Source of the DNA: Streptomyces sp. AV19
GTDB lineage: Bacteria > Actinomycetota > Actinomycetes > Streptomycetales > Streptomycetaceae
Assembly: GCF_015999245.1 (NCBI RefSeq)
Contig: NZ_JAEAMR010000004.1
Span: 237,819 to 301,818, forward strand
Direction: 5' to 3'
DNA: 64,000 nucleotides
In this document: positions 51,042 to 59,971 of the stretch, one piece after another
Position numbering within the stretch: position 1 is the first letter of the stretch
How the letters are laid out: every line of letters begins with the position of its first letter
The notes under the pieces: model-generated
Told to the model about the DNA's origin: nothing
Database searches by the model: none
Seen by the model: the letters and a program-made list of their open reading frames with translations, nothing else
Made by a program: the position numbers and the translations under genes

Positions 51042-51627
51042 ACTTCACGTCGCGCCCGGTCCGGGCCGCCAGCCGGGTGTGCACGTCCGCGCCCTCGGGG
51101 GCGGGCCGCGCCGGCTCGAAGGCGCCCGGCCGGCCCTCGGCCGGGATGGCGGCCTCCGCCGTGGCGAGCGCGAAGGCGGACAGCTCGGGGTCGAGCCCGA
51201 CCGGCCGGCCCAGGGTCTCGTTGAGGTCCCAGGCGTGCGTGACGGTCTCCAGGACGAAGAAGGCGACCGCTCCGTACCCGGGGGACGAGCCCCACGGGGC
51301 GTCGAACGGGGCGGCGAGCCGCGCCTCGTCGTCCCACTCCGCGACGAGCCGGGCACCGGCCCCCGCGAGGACCTCCGCCCACGCGTCGTCCGCCACCTCC
51401 GGGAGCCCGGTCGGCGGCCCCGGCTTGAAACCGGCGGTGGCGGCCCCCTCCGCGAACTTGGTCCAGGCGCCGAGGAGATGGCGCAGCAGCGCCCGTACGT
51501 CGAAGTCGCCGCACGGCGTCGGCTCGCCGAGCCGCTCCGTCCGCACGCTCGCCACAAGGGTGTTCAGCTGCTCAACGGCGCGCCGCAGCTGGGGGCGCGG
51601 GTCGGTGACGGTCCGGGCGTCGGTCAC
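51040..51627 (-). CDS. TIGR03086-type metal-binding protein (DinB/MDMPI fold)
   Basis: A 195-residue four-helix-bundle protein. The segment TPCGDFDVRALLRHLLGAW supplies a His, and FVLETVTHAWDLNETLG supplies the second metal site; both are hallmarks of the mycothiol-dependent maleylpyruvate isomerase-like/TIGR03086 group. Mycothiol or another thiol cofactor is a possible partner. GTG at 51627 follows GAGGAG; the 33 extra upstream codons are unlikely. Divergent from the cysteine desulfurase gene. Confidence 0.85.
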   Translation of the reverse strand: MTDARTVTDPRPQLRRAVEQLNTLVASVRTERLGEPTPCGDFDVRALLRHLLGAWTKFAEGAATAGFKPGPPTGLPEVADDAWAEVLAGAGARLVAEWDDEARLAAPFDAPWGSSPGYGAVAFFVLETVTHAWDLNETLGRPVGLDPELSAFALATAEAAIPAEGRPGAFEPARPAPEGADVHTRLAARTGRDVK

Positions 51628-51811
51628 GGGCGGCTCTCCTCGTGGGTGACTGATGGGCGGCCGAAGGAACGGCCGCAGCAGAGCCTGCCTCCGATGGAGG
51701 CCCTGTGCCCAGCCGTTTCCGGCCAAATGTCAGGCCGTCCCCCGGGGCGCCCGCACGGGCCGAACCACCGGGTACGGGCGCCCCGCGGCGGCTCGTAGAA
51801 TCGAGCCCACC

Positions 51812-52981
51812 ATGGCCTACCTCGACCACGCCGCCACCACTCCGATGCTCCCGGAGGCGGTGCAGGCGATGACCGCCCAGTTCGCCGTCGCCGGGAACGC
51901 CTCCTCACTGCACGCCGCGGGGCGCCGCGCGCGCCGCGGCGTCGAGGAGTCCCGCGAGGCCCTCGCCGCCTCCCTCGGTGCCCGACCCAGCGAGGTCGTC
52001 TTCACCGCGGGCGGCACCGAGGCCGACAACCTCGCGGTCAAGGGGATGTACTGGGCCCGCCGGGCCGCCGACCCCGCGCGCACCCGCGTCCTCGCCAGCC
52101 CCGTCGAGCACCACGCCGTCCTCGACGCCGTGGACTGGCTCGCCACGCACGAGGGCGCCACCGTCGAGTACCTGCCGGTGGACGCGTACGGGCGGGTGCA
52201 CCCCGACGCGCTGCGCGAGGCGATCGCCCGCAACCCCGCCGACGTCGCGCTGGCCACGGTCATGTGGGCCAACAACGAGATCGGCACCGTCATGCCGGTC
52301 CGCGAACTCGCCGACGTCGCCGCCGAGTTCGACATTCCGCTGCACGCCGACGCGGTACAGGCCGTCGGCCAGCTGGACGTCGGCTTCGCCGCCTCCGGGC
52401 TGGCCGCGATGACCGTGAGCGCCCACAAGATCGGCGGCCCGTACGGCGTCGGCGCCCTGCTGCTGGGCCGCCGCTACGCGCCCGTACCGCTGCTGCACGG
52501 CGGCGGCCAGGAGCGGCACGTGCGCTCCGGCACGCTCGACGTCCCCGGCATCGCCGCCTTCGCCGTGGCGGGCACGCTCGCCGCGGAGCGCCGCGAGGAC
52601 TTCGCCCGCGAGGTCGGAGCCCTCCGCGACCGGCTGATCGCCGGGGTCCTGGCCGCCGTGCCGGACGCGGTCCTCGGCGGCGACCCCGATCCGGCGGGCC
52701 GGCTGCCCGCCAACGCCCACTTCTCCTTCCCCGGCTGCGAGGGCGACTCCCTGCTACTGCTCCTGGACGCCCAGGGGATCGAGTGCTCCACCGGCTCCGC
52801 CTGCACGGCCGGCGTCGCGCAGCCCAGCCACGTCGTCCTGGCCACCGGCACCGACCCGGAGCTGGCCCGGGGCACGCTGCGCTTCTCCCTCGGGCACACC
52901 TCGACGGAGGCGGACGTGACCGCCGTCGTCGAGGCGATCGGACCGGTGGTGGAACGGGCCAGGAGCGCGGGCCTGAGCTGA
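51812..52981 (+). CDS. Cysteine desulfurase (IscS/NifS family)
   Basis: A 389-residue PLP enzyme that takes sulfur from cysteine to give a persulfide for tRNA thiolation and Fe-S assembly. Features: [10 protein letters not shown] opening, PLP Lys206 in [10 protein letters not shown], and the persulfide Cys331 in [10 protein letters not shown]. Its neighbour, mnmA, begins 62 bp downstream on the same strand, so this desulfurase is the likely sulfur donor for that 2-thiouridylase. An ATG at 51812 gives the normal N-terminus; no clear Shine-Dalgarno. Confidence 0.95.
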   Translation: MAYLDHAATTPMLPEAVQAMTAQFAVAGNASSLHAAGRRARRGVEESREALAASLGARPSEVVFTAGGTEADNLAVKGMYWARRAADPARTRVLASPVEHHAVLDAVDWLATHEGATVEYLPVDAYGRVHPDALREAIARNPADVALATVMWANNEIGTVMPVRELADVAAEFDIPLHADAVQAVGQLDVGFAASGLAAMTVSAHKIGGPYGVGALLLGRRYAPVPLLHGGGQERHVRSGTLDVPGIAAFAVAGTLAAERREDFAREVGALRDRLIAGVLAAVPDAVLGGDPDPAGRLPANAHFSFPGCEGDSLLLLLDAQGIECSTGSACTAGVAQPSHVVLATGTDPELARGTLRFSLGHTSTEADVTAVVEAIGPVVERARSAGLS

Positions 52982-53043
52982 CCCCCGGGCCCGGGGAAAC
53001 CCGTTTACGGGCGGCGGAGGGATCCCCGTACCCTGGAGGGGCT

Positions 53044-54192
53044 ATGACTGACTTCCCGGGTGCACCCGACCTCAACGCCCCCCGCAAGGGTCTCCGCGTC
53101 CTCGCCGCCATGTCCGGCGGCGTCGACTCCGCCGTCGCGGCCGCCCGCGCGGCCGAAGCCGGCCACGACGTGACCGGTGTGCACCTGGCGCTGTCCGCGA
53201 ACCCGCAGTCCTTCCGCACCGGCGCCCGCGGCTGCTGCACGATCGAGGACTCCCGCGACGCCCGCCGCGCCGCCGACGTCATCGGCATCCCCTTCTACTG
53301 CTGGGACCTGGCCGAGCGCTTCCGCGAGGACGTCGTCGAGGACTTCGTCGCCGAGTACGAGGCCGGCCGCACGCCCAACCCCTGCCTGCGCTGCAACGAG
53401 AAGATCAAGTTCGCCGCGCTGCTGGACAAGGCCCTCGCCCTCGGCTTCGACGCCGTCTGCACCGGGCACTACGCCACGGTCGTGCTGAACGAGGACGGCA
53501 CCCGCGAGCTGCACCGCGCGAGCGACATGGCCAAGGACCAGTCGTACGTCCTCGGCGTCCTGGACGAGCGGCAGCTCGCCCACGCCATGTTCCCGCTCGG
53601 CGACACGGTCACCACCAAGGACGAGATCCGCGCCGAGGCGGAGCGCCGCGGCCTGGCCGTCGCCAAGAAGCCCGACAGCCACGACATCTGCTTCATCGCC
53701 GACGGCGACACCCGCGGCTTCCTCGCCTCCCGCCTCGGCCGGGCCGAGGGCGACATCGTGGACGAGTCGGGCGCCAAGGTCGGCACCCACGAGGGCGCCT
53801 ACGGCTACACGATCGGCCAGCGCAAGGGCCTGCGCATCGGCCACCCGGCCCCCGACGGCAAGCCGCGCTACGTCCTGGACATCTCCCCGGTGACCAACAC
53901 GGTGACGGTCGGCCCGGCGGAGGCGCTGGACGTCTCCGCCCTGACCGCGATCAAGCCGCGCTGGTGCGGCGTCGCCCCGTCCGGCCCCGGCCGCTACACG
54001 GCCCAGCTCCGCGCCCACGGCGGCGAGACGGAGGTCACGGCGGAGCTGCTCGACGGCCCGGAGCTGCGGGTGCGCTTCGACGAGCCGGTGCGGGGCGTGG
54101 CCCCGGGGCAGGCGATCGTCCTCTACGACGGGACGCGGGTCGTGGGATCGGCGACGATCGCGACGACGGAGCGGGCGGTGGCCGCGCGGTAG
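53044..54192 (+). CDS. mnmA: tRNA-specific 2-thiouridylase MnmA
   Basis: A 382-residue enzyme that installs the 2-thio group on the wobble uridine of tRNA for Lys, Glu and Gln. It has the PP-loop [13 protein letters not shown], the nucleophile Cys114 in [12 protein letters not shown], and the second catalytic Cys216 in [10 protein letters not shown]. The central and beta-barrel domains ([23 protein letters not shown]) complete the fold. The ATG at 53044 is close to AGGGGC. It forms a sulfur-relay pair with the cysteine desulfurase just upstream. Confidence 0.96.
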   Translation: MTDFPGAPDLNAPRKGLRVLAAMSGGVDSAVAAARAAEAGHDVTGVHLALSANPQSFRTGARGCCTIEDSRDARRAADVIGIPFYCWDLAERFREDVVEDFVAEYEAGRTPNPCLRCNEKIKFAALLDKALALGFDAVCTGHYATVVLNEDGTRELHRASDMAKDQSYVLGVLDERQLAHAMFPLGDTVTTKDEIRAEAERRGLAVAKKPDSHDICFIADGDTRGFLASRLGRAEGDIVDESGAKVGTHEGAYGYTIGQRKGLRIGHPAPDGKPRYVLDISPVTNTVTVGPAEALDVSALTAIKPRWCGVAPSGPGRYTAQLRAHGGETEVTAELLDGPELRVRFDEPVRGVAPGQAIVLYDGTRVVGSATIATTERAVAAR

Positions 54193-54219
54193 GACGCGGT
54201 AGGACACCGCCCGGCCCGC

Positions 54220-54801
54220 TCAGGCGGTCGTGCGCACCACGTCCGTGACCTCGCACCGGCCGCTCCCCGCCGGGGCGCCCGGCTTGGGGACGTACGGGGT
54301 GGAGACGTCCTGCGTGCTCGTCCTGCCCGGGCCGACGAGGATGATCGACGGGTTGCGCGTCGTCCGGGTGCCGTCTGGGGCGGTGAACCTCATCGTGAGG
54401 CGGTAGTTGTACGTGAGGGTGGCGCTGCTGTTGGTGGCGCTCAGCTTGGCGGTGATGCCGAAGCGGTCCGAGTAGTCGCAGCCCAGGATCTTGATGTCGC
54501 GCATCGCGCTGTTGCGGCTGCTGCCGTGGGAGCCGCCGATGGTGGTGGTGCCGCCGTTGGTGGTGGTCGAGTCACCGGTGGTGCCGGTGGTGCCCGTCGT
54601 CGTCCCGCCGCTGGTGGTCGTGGTGCCGCCCGAGGTGTCGCCGGAGGTGCCGCCCGAGGTGGTGCTCGACCCTCCGGAGCCGCTGCCGTGGTGGCTGGAT
54701 CCGCCTCCTCCGCAGCTTCCGCCGTGGCTGCCGCGGGCTCCGGTCAGAGCGACGACGGCGATGCCGAAGGCGGCCGTCGCCCGAACGTGACGCATCTTCA
54801 T
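54220..54801 (-). CDS. Secreted Gly/Ser/Thr-rich protein, unknown function
   Basis: A 193-residue exported protein. Signal-like MKMRHVRATAAFGIAVVALT is followed by a low-complexity region of Gly, Ser and Thr with His (SHGGSCGGGG, then GGTSGDTSGG-type repeats), about 80 residues. The C-terminal ~90 residues are a compact domain (MRDIKILGCDYSDRFG, then LSATNSSATLTYNYRLTMRF) that looks like a small beta-sandwich, with Cys pairs. It may be a wall-associated or matrix protein; I cannot name the family. ATG 54801 follows GGGGGAG. Transcribed away from mnmA, 27 bp apart at the stops. Confidence 0.75.
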   Translation of the reverse strand: MKMRHVRATAAFGIAVVALTGARGSHGGSCGGGGSSHHGSGSGGSSTTSGGTSGDTSGGTTTTSGGTTTGTTGTTGDSTTTNGGTTTIGGSHGSSRNSAMRDIKILGCDYSDRFGITAKLSATNSSATLTYNYRLTMRFTAPDGTRTTRNPSIILVGPGRTSTQDVSTPYVPKPGAPAGSGRCEVTDVVRTTA

Positions 54802-55259
54802 TTGTGTGGAACTCCCCCGATAAATGGTGTGCTTGAGTGCCCGTTTGACGAGCGCACGACAGGCTAACAACGCCCATACAAGTGCCAAAATCTCTGCGGG
54901 ATCTGTGACACGGGCGCTACCGAACCGGTCCCGAACCGGGACGGAGGGTGGCTGAAAACGGGCTATATGCCGTGGGTGCCCGGCTCATGCCCCGTGGCCA
55001 CGTCGATGTGGGCCACCGACGGAATTCGCCGACCCGGTGGAACGCGGCTCTTGTCGTGTGGGGATGCCGTGTTGATGTGCGGAGATTCCCGGTGACCTCC
55101 AGCCCGCCGGCGTCGAGGTCCACAACCCCCGACCTGGTTCTGACCACCCTCAACGCCAAGGGCAGACCGGAGATCGAGCCGACCGTCGGACGCGGTCGCG
55201 GCCATGTCTCCGCCGTGCGGAGCGCACAGAGGGGCTTCGACGGCGCATACTGGCCCCAT
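54802..55259. other. Gene-free interval
   Basis: No gene is supported. The region upstream of 54801 is AT-richer (about 54800-54900) and should hold the promoter of the secreted protein; the rest must contain the promoter of the small gene at 55260. An open frame from 54948 exists but only its last part looks like a real protein. Confidence 0.4.
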
Positions 55260-55481
55260 ATGACGAAACGATCCGCGCCCCGGCGCCACCTGTCCACGAG
55301 CCCCTTCAAGGCCCCGGTTGCTCCGCCGGCAAAGCACTTTGCCCTAGGAGAACGGGTCTCACACGACCGGTATGGCCTGGGCAAGGTCATCGGTGTCGAG
55401 GACGAGACCGCGATGCTCGTCGACTTCGGCTCGCACGAAGTCCGAATCGCCAGCCCGTACACGGGGCTGCACAAGCTATGA
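55260..55481 (+). CDS. Small protein resembling the UvrD/PcrA C-terminal tudor-like domain
   Basis: A 73-residue protein. After a basic N-terminus (MTKRSAPRRHL), the body HFALGERVSHDRYGLGKVIG then AMLVDFGSHEVRI closely follows the tudor-like fold found at the C-terminus of UvrD/PcrA/Rep helicases and in CarD-like proteins, which bind RNA polymerase or nucleic acid. A stand-alone domain of this size is common in Streptomyces. The ATG at 55260 gives the family start. Confidence 0.75.
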   Translation: MTKRSAPRRHLSTSPFKAPVAPPAKHFALGERVSHDRYGLGKVIGVEDETAMLVDFGSHEVRIASPYTGLHKL

Positions 55482-55635
55482 CCTCATGATCCGGCCTGTT
55501 CACCGATCAAGATCCGATGCGACCGCGCGACCTCAATGAGACGGGATGCCCGCGCCCAGGCACCACCGGGCCTCCGGGCTCCGGCGCATTCCGTCACTGG
55601 GCTCGGCCGCGGTTCGCCGGTCGGCGATCAGGGGA

Positions 55636-55836
55636 TCAGGGCGCCGGATCGTCCGCGACGCCGGCCTTGAGGCCGGCCAGCAGGCCCCTGAGGACGGTGG
55701 GGCCGGTCAGTATGACCTGGGCGGGGGATTCGCTCTCGCGGAGGGCTATGCCTTCGCCGGATCCGGTGAGTTCTACGCAGTTGTTGCCGCCGTCCTCGCA
55801 GAATGACGACCGGTGCCAGCACGACGTGGGTAACAC
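55636..55836 (-). CDS. DUF397 protein with a TTA second codon
   Basis: A 66-residue DUF397 protein: SCWHRSSFCEDGGNNCVELT, IALRESESPAQVILTG and LLAGLKAG follow the domain pattern. DUF397 proteins sit beside XRE regulators and ATP-binding proteins in whiJ/abaA-like loci and are thought to form toxin-antitoxin-like or regulatory pairs. The GTG start has AGGGGA upstream, and the second codon is TTA, which requires the bldA tRNA for translation. It begins 8 bp after the XRE stop, so both are one transcript. The 154 bp between 55482 and 55635 hold nothing visible. Confidence 0.85.
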   Translation of the reverse strand: MLPTSCWHRSSFCEDGGNNCVELTGSGEGIALRESESPAQVILTGPTVLRGLLAGLKAGVADDPAP

Positions 55837-55844
55837 GGCTTCCC

Positions 55845-56696
55845 CTACAGCTCTTTGGCGATCGCGTGGATGAAGTCCCTCGACTCCTCCTCAGTCAAGG
55901 CGGTGGCCTCGACCCTGTCCAGCCTCGCTCGGAAGTTGGCCAACTGGGTCGGTGAGTCGAAGAACACCGCTCCCGTGGGGGAGTCCATGTGGACGGTGTC
56001 CAACCGGCGGTTCTCGGCTTCCGCGTAAAGGATCGAGTTGCCGATCGTCGGGAAGCCGCCTGCCGAGAAGGGGATGACGAGGAAGGTCACGTTCTCGGCC
56101 TCGCTCGACTCCAGGAGGTGGGGCAGCTGTGCGCGCGCAACCTTGCGGCCTCCGAGCTGCATGCGCAGCGCCGCCTCGTGGATCGTGCCCAAGTACGGCA
56201 CGCGACGCTTCCCGGTCACGACCTCCTGCCGTGCCAGCCGATGTGCCACGCGCAGCTCCACTTCCAGGCGCCGGAGCGGCGGCACGATGAGGTCGAAGAC
56301 GGCCCGTGCGTGTTCTTCGGTCTGGAAGAGGCCGGGCAGGTGGGCCGTTTGGGCCGTGCGGATCCGCGCCGCGTCGTACTCCAGCTCCGAGACGTCGAGG
56401 AAGCCCGGCGGGATCTTGCCCCGGTACTCCTCCCACCAGCAGCCCTTTCGCCCCTTCGACATCCGGGCCAATGTGTCGATCAGGGGCTCGTCGCCGCATT
56501 CGTAGATGCTGGCGAGGCGTCTCAGACGTTCTTCGCTGATCCCGAAACGGCCGGCCTCGACGTTGGAGATCACTGTCCGGTCCGTACCGAGCAGGTTCGC
56601 CGCTTCCGGCGCGGACAGGCCGGCGGCGTCCCGGAGGCGGCGCAGCTCTGCGCCGAACCTGCGTTGGCGAATCGTCGGGGCGTGCCGTTGAGCCAC
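55845..56696 (-). CDS. XRE-family regulator with DUF5753 (whiJ-like)
   Basis: A 283-residue DNA-binding protein: N-terminal helix-turn-helix (ELRRLRDAAGLSAPEAANLL, then TDRTVISNVEAGR) and a DUF5753 C-terminal domain (YEYDAARIRTAQ-type region, YLGTIHEAALRM, FPTIGNSILYAE). Such proteins control development or antibiotic production with a linked DUF397 partner. I favour the GTG at 56696, ten bases from AAGGAG; a GTG at 56702 is the alternative, only four bases away. The HATPase gene at 56941 is divergent. Confidence 0.9.
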   Translation of the reverse strand: MAQRHAPTIRQRRFGAELRRLRDAAGLSAPEAANLLGTDRTVISNVEAGRFGISEERLRRLASIYECGDEPLIDTLARMSKGRKGCWWEEYRGKIPPGFLDVSELEYDAARIRTAQTAHLPGLFQTEEHARAVFDLIVPPLRRLEVELRVAHRLARQEVVTGKRRVPYLGTIHEAALRMQLGGRKVARAQLPHLLESSEAENVTFLVIPFSAGGFPTIGNSILYAEAENRRLDTVHMDSPTGAVFFDSPTQLANFRARLDRVEATALTEEESRDFIHAIAKEL

Positions 56697-56940
56697 GTAC
56701 ACCTCACTCCTTACTCGCGCACAGTCTCCCGACGGGCGCGGCTTCGGTCCACCGGATCGGGATTGTTAACCCGTTCTGGGGATCGAGTAGAACCGTTATG
56801 CAAGGCGCCGCTACCTTGTGATGCGCGCCACTCGGTGAGCCCGCGGAAGTGCACCGTCCTCGCACGCCCGAGGCGGCAACGACACCGTCGGCAGCGGAAC
56901 CCAGTAGCGCGTAACGCCCCACCACCCCACCGGAGGAGCC

Positions 56941-57432
56941 GTGCACAGCAACCCCCTCCCACCCCGCCCCACCCCCGCTCCCCTCCCCTTCACCGCCCCC
57001 TGGGAGTACGAACTCGCCATCCCCCGCGACCCGCGCGGCCCCGGCATCGCCAGAGCGACCCTCCGGGCCGTCCTCGGCGCCCACGAACTGCACGAACTGA
57101 TGGACCGGGCCGAGGTGTTGACGTCCGAGCTCGCGACCAACTCGGTCCGTTACGCCGACGGTCCCGCGACCGTACGGCTCTGCTGGACGCATCCCGTCCT
57201 GCGGATCAGCGTCGCCGACACCGGGCCGGACTTCGCCGTCCCGAGCGCGCCGCCGCACGCCGAGGCCGGCCAGGGACGGGGACTGCTCATCCTCGGTCTG
57301 ATCGCCCACCGATGGGGCCGTTTCCCCCTCGGGCCGCCGGGACCGTTCGGAGCGGCGGGGAAGGTCACCTGGTTCGAGCTGGTGCTGGACCCCGGGCCGC
57401 CGCCGGGGTGCGTACCCGCGCTGGCCGCCTGA
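56941..57432 (+). CDS. Anti-sigma-like ATP-binding protein of the XRE/DUF397 locus
   Basis: A 163-residue HATPase. The N-box is LTSELATNSVRYADG and the G-box AGQGRGLLILGLIAHRWG; the Pro-rich N-terminus is disordered. This completes the three-gene type (XRE, DUF397, ATP-binding) seen in whiJ-like loci, in which the ATPase may interact with the other two. GTG 56941 has CGGAGGAG upstream. A 427-bp element with large inverted arms follows the stop. Confidence 0.88.
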   Translation: MHSNPLPPRPTPAPLPFTAPWEYELAIPRDPRGPGIARATLRAVLGAHELHELMDRAEVLTSELATNSVRYADGPATVRLCWTHPVLRISVADTGPDFAVPSAPPHAEAGQGRGLLILGLIAHRWGRFPLGPPGPFGAAGKVTWFELVLDPGPPPGCVPALAA

Positions 57433-57456
57433 CCCTGCCGTCGGGGTCGGGCCGGT

Positions 57457-57883
57457 GGGGCGGCATGGTGCCCGGTTGGCCGACCGTCTCGTCTCGGGCC
57501 CCTCCGGGGCCCAAAGCGGCCGGCTACGCGGAGCGGGGGCGGGGCCCGCCGTCGGGCGGGTCCAGCCGTCGAGGTGCGGATTGCGGGCGATTTGGTTCTG
57601 CGCGGCGGTGTGGCTGCCGGGCCATCACGAACCCAAATGCCCGTAACTCACAGGTCGACGACCACATGGTCACCGCACCGTGCTCAGCACCCACTCACTG
57701 GGCATCCCGTACCCCGCAGGCCGTCCGCACGGCACCACCGCAGGGGCACGACTCAAGGCTGCGGGGTCGCCCCCGCGAAACCGCGCCCGACAGCGGCCCC
57801 CGCCCCCGCTCCGCGTAGCCGGCCGCTTTGGCCCCGCAGGGGCCGGGACGAGACGGTCGGCCGGCCGGGCACCATGCCGCCCC
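57457..57883. repeat. 427-bp element with ~90-bp near-perfect inverted arms
   Basis: The left arm (57457-57547) and right arm (57794-57883) are inverted copies with a handful of differences: both contain GGGGCGGCATGGTGCCCGG, GGCCGACCGTCTCGTC, AAAGCGGCCGGCTACGCGG and GCGGGGGCGGG in the same order. The 246-bp centre (57548-57793) has no supported gene. The element fits between the stop codons of two converging genes (57432 and 57890). It could be a non-autonomous transposable element, a large bidirectional terminator or a structured RNA. Confidence 0.9.
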
Positions 57884-57889
57884 GCGGCG

Positions 57890-58993
57890 CTACGCCCCCG
57901 GCAGGACCGCCCGGACGCGGAAGCAGCCGTCGTCCGTCGGCCCCGCCTCGAACTCCCCGCCGAGTTGCTCGGCGCGTTCGCGCAGGCCCGTCAGGCCGTG
58001 GCCGCCGGAGGGGAGGGGCGCGGAGCCCTCTCCGGCCGCGTTGTGGACCTCGACGATGTTGTGGACCTCGACGATCAGGGCCGGGCGTCCCGCCCGGTCG
58101 GCCGTGTCCACGGAGACCGTGACCTTCGCCCCCGGCGCGTGCTTCCGCGCGTTCGTCAGGGCCTCCTGGACCGTGCGGTAGGCCGCCTCCTCCACGGCGG
58201 GGGGCCACTTGACGGAGGTGAGGACCGGGAGGTCGGCGTGGAGGACGGTGTCCAGGGCGCTGGTGGAGAGGAGGTCGGGGAGGCCCGTCAGGCGAGGGGT
58301 CTCGGTGGGGACCGAGCGCAGGACGCCCACCAGGCCGCGGAGTTCGCGCAGGGCCGTGGCGCCCAGTTCGCGGATGATGCCGGCCGTCTCGCGGGACTGC
58401 GGGTCGGGGGCGGTGCGCTGCAGTGCGCCGGCCTGCACGGTCAGCAGGCTGACCTGGTAGGAGACGACGTCGTGCATGTCCCGGGCGAGGCGGGTGCGTT
58501 CGGTGACGGCGGCGCGTTCGGCGATGAGTTCGGCCTCGCGGCGGTGGGCGCGGGAGAGTTCCTCGATGTGCCGGGCCAGCTCGCGCCGGGCGCGGCTGAG
58601 CCGGCCCAGGGCCGTGGGGCCGGCCGTCATCAGGGCGGAGGAGACCGCGCCGTAGAGGAGGCCGTCGGCGGCCGGTCCGGCGGTGAGCAGCGGGGGGAGC
58701 CAGGGGCCGAGCGCGGCCAGGAAGAAGGCCGCGGCCCAGGCGCCGACCGCCTTGCGCTCGCGCGTGCGCGCCACCTCGTACATCGCCACCATGGGGGCGA
58801 GGAGCAGATGCCCGGTGAAGGTGACGGGAAGCGCGGCCGCGAGGACGGGGACGGGGAAACGGCGGCGGAGGAAGAGGGCGGCGACGGTCGCCGCGTAGAG
58901 GACGGTCTCGCCGGTGCTCACCAGCGGACGCATGGCCATGACCTCGGCCGCCGCCACCGGCAGGAGGGCCAGATCGCGGAGTAAGGACTTCAC
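57890..58993 (-). CDS. Two-component sensor histidine kinase (HisKA_3 type)
   Basis: A 367-residue kinase with several N-terminal transmembrane segments (LLPVAAAEVMAM to LLYGAVSSALM), a coiled segment, and HisKA_3 His174 in LARDMHDVVSYQVSLLT. The ATPase has the N-box VQEALTNARKHAPG and G-box GGHGLTGLRERAEQLGG. Within the ATPase, the six residues IVEVHN occur twice in tandem, encoded by a perfect 18-bp duplication. The GTG start overlaps the regulator stop by 4 bp. Its stop abuts the inverted-repeat element. Signal unknown. Confidence 0.92.
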   Translation of the reverse strand: MKSLLRDLALLPVAAAEVMAMRPLVSTGETVLYAATVAALFLRRRFPVPVLAAALPVTFTGHLLLAPMVAMYEVARTRERKAVGAWAAAFFLAALGPWLPPLLTAGPAADGLLYGAVSSALMTAGPTALGRLSRARRELARHIEELSRAHRREAELIAERAAVTERTRLARDMHDVVSYQVSLLTVQAGALQRTAPDPQSRETAGIIRELGATALRELRGLVGVLRSVPTETPRLTGLPDLLSTSALDTVLHADLPVLTSVKWPPAVEEAAYRTVQEALTNARKHAPGAKVTVSVDTADRAGRPALIVEVHNIVEVHNAAGEGSAPLPSGGHGLTGLRERAEQLGGEFEAGPTDDGCFRVRAVLPGA

Positions 58994-59652
58994 CGGGCGG
59001 GCTCCGTGTCCACGCGGACCAGCCCGTACTGGTGGGCGAGGACGGCGGCCTGGACGCGGTTGGCCGTGCCCAGCTTGGCGAGGATGGCGCTGACGTGGTC
59101 CTTGGCGGTCGCCGTGCCCATCAGCAGGGCGCCGCCGATCTCGGCGTTGGACCGGCCCTGGGCGAGGAGGGCGAGCACGTCGCGCTCGCGGTCGGTGAGG
59201 GAGGCGAGCCGGGAGGCCAGCGGGCCGTGGCCGTTGGCGCGCAGATAGCCCCCGACCACGCTGTCGGCGACGGCGGGGGACAGGATCGTCCCGCCGGAGG
59301 CCAGGACGCGTACGGCGCTGGCGAGTTCGTCGGGGACGGTGTCCTTCACCAGGAAGCCGGAGGCTCCGGCGCGCAGGGCCGGGGCGATGTCCTCGTCGGC
59401 GGCGAAGGTGGTGAGCATCGCCACCACCGGCGGATCCGGCAGGGCGAGGAGGGAGGACAGCACGGAGATCCCGTCGGCCTCGGGCATGCGGATGTCCAGC
59501 AGGACGACGTCGGGGCGGTGACGGACCGCCATCTCCACCGCCTGCGGTCCCTCGCACGTGACCGGGACCTCGATGTCCGGCTCCGCTTCGAGGATGCTGC
59601 GTATCCCCGCGCGCAGCAGCTTCTCGTCGTCAACGACCATGACGCGGATCAC
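58990..59652 (-). CDS. NarL/LuxR-family response regulator
   Basis: A 220-residue regulator, cognate partner of the kinase. Receiver: VMVVDDEKLLRAGIRS, phospho-Asp53 in VVLLDIRMPEADG, VVAMLTTF and SGFLVKDT. Output: LTDRERDVLALLAQGRSNAE then TAKDHVSAILAKLGTANRVQ, a LuxR-type helix-turn-helix. I favour the GTG at 59652, eight bases from AGGAG; two further in-frame GTGs lie upstream. First gene of the two-gene operon. Confidence 0.93.
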   Translation of the reverse strand: MIRVMVVDDEKLLRAGIRSILEAEPDIEVPVTCEGPQAVEMAVRHRPDVVLLDIRMPEADGISVLSSLLALPDPPVVAMLTTFAADEDIAPALRAGASGFLVKDTVPDELASAVRVLASGGTILSPAVADSVVGGYLRANGHGPLASRLASLTDRERDVLALLAQGRSNAEIGGALLMGTATAKDHVSAILAKLGTANRVQAAVLAHQYGLVRVDTEPAR

Positions 59653-59721
59653 TATCACCACTCCTGCGCTGATTCTGGCGAGGAAATATAACAACCGCCC
59701 GACTTGGTCCGGACCACACCC

Positions 59722-59758
59722 CCCGCCGACCGGCGGTCGGAAACCGACGGTCGGCGGG
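59722..59758. promoter_or_regulatory. Hairpin upstream of the response regulator
   Basis: CCCGCCGACC (59722-59731) pairs with GGTCGGCGGG (59749-59758), 70 bp before the regulator start, so within its leader or promoter. Role unknown. Confidence 0.55.
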
Positions 59759-59858
59759 TGCCGGAGGGGTGGTGCCCGAGGGCAGGATGGGATCCGGGGG
59801 GAAGAACGGGGGGAGTCCGCGCGCTTGACGGGGGGTCGCGCGCGGACGTGCCGGGGGC

Positions 59859-59898
59859 GAGCCAGCTGTACAACCGGAGGGGGATGTACAGACGGCTC
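59859..59898. promoter_or_regulatory. Inverted repeat with two TGTACA sites, between regulator and SDR genes
   Basis: GAGCC (59859-59863) and GGCTC (59894-59898) are the outer arms, CTGTACA (59866-59872) and TGTACAG (59885-59891) the inner. In the divergent region 59653-59971, it looks like an operator for a dimeric regulator, perhaps the adjacent two-component system. Otherwise this interval is empty. Confidence 0.7.
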
Positions 59899-59971
59899 GC
59901 CTCCCCGGCGTATGCGTCGCCTCTTGGCATGCGCGCCCGCCCGCCTTCGGGCATAGGGCAAGCTGGAGCCC

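Noticed and set aside
54491..54790. Val/Pro-repeat plus-strand open frame
   Set aside because: Antisense image of the Gly/Ser/Thr repeats of the secreted protein.
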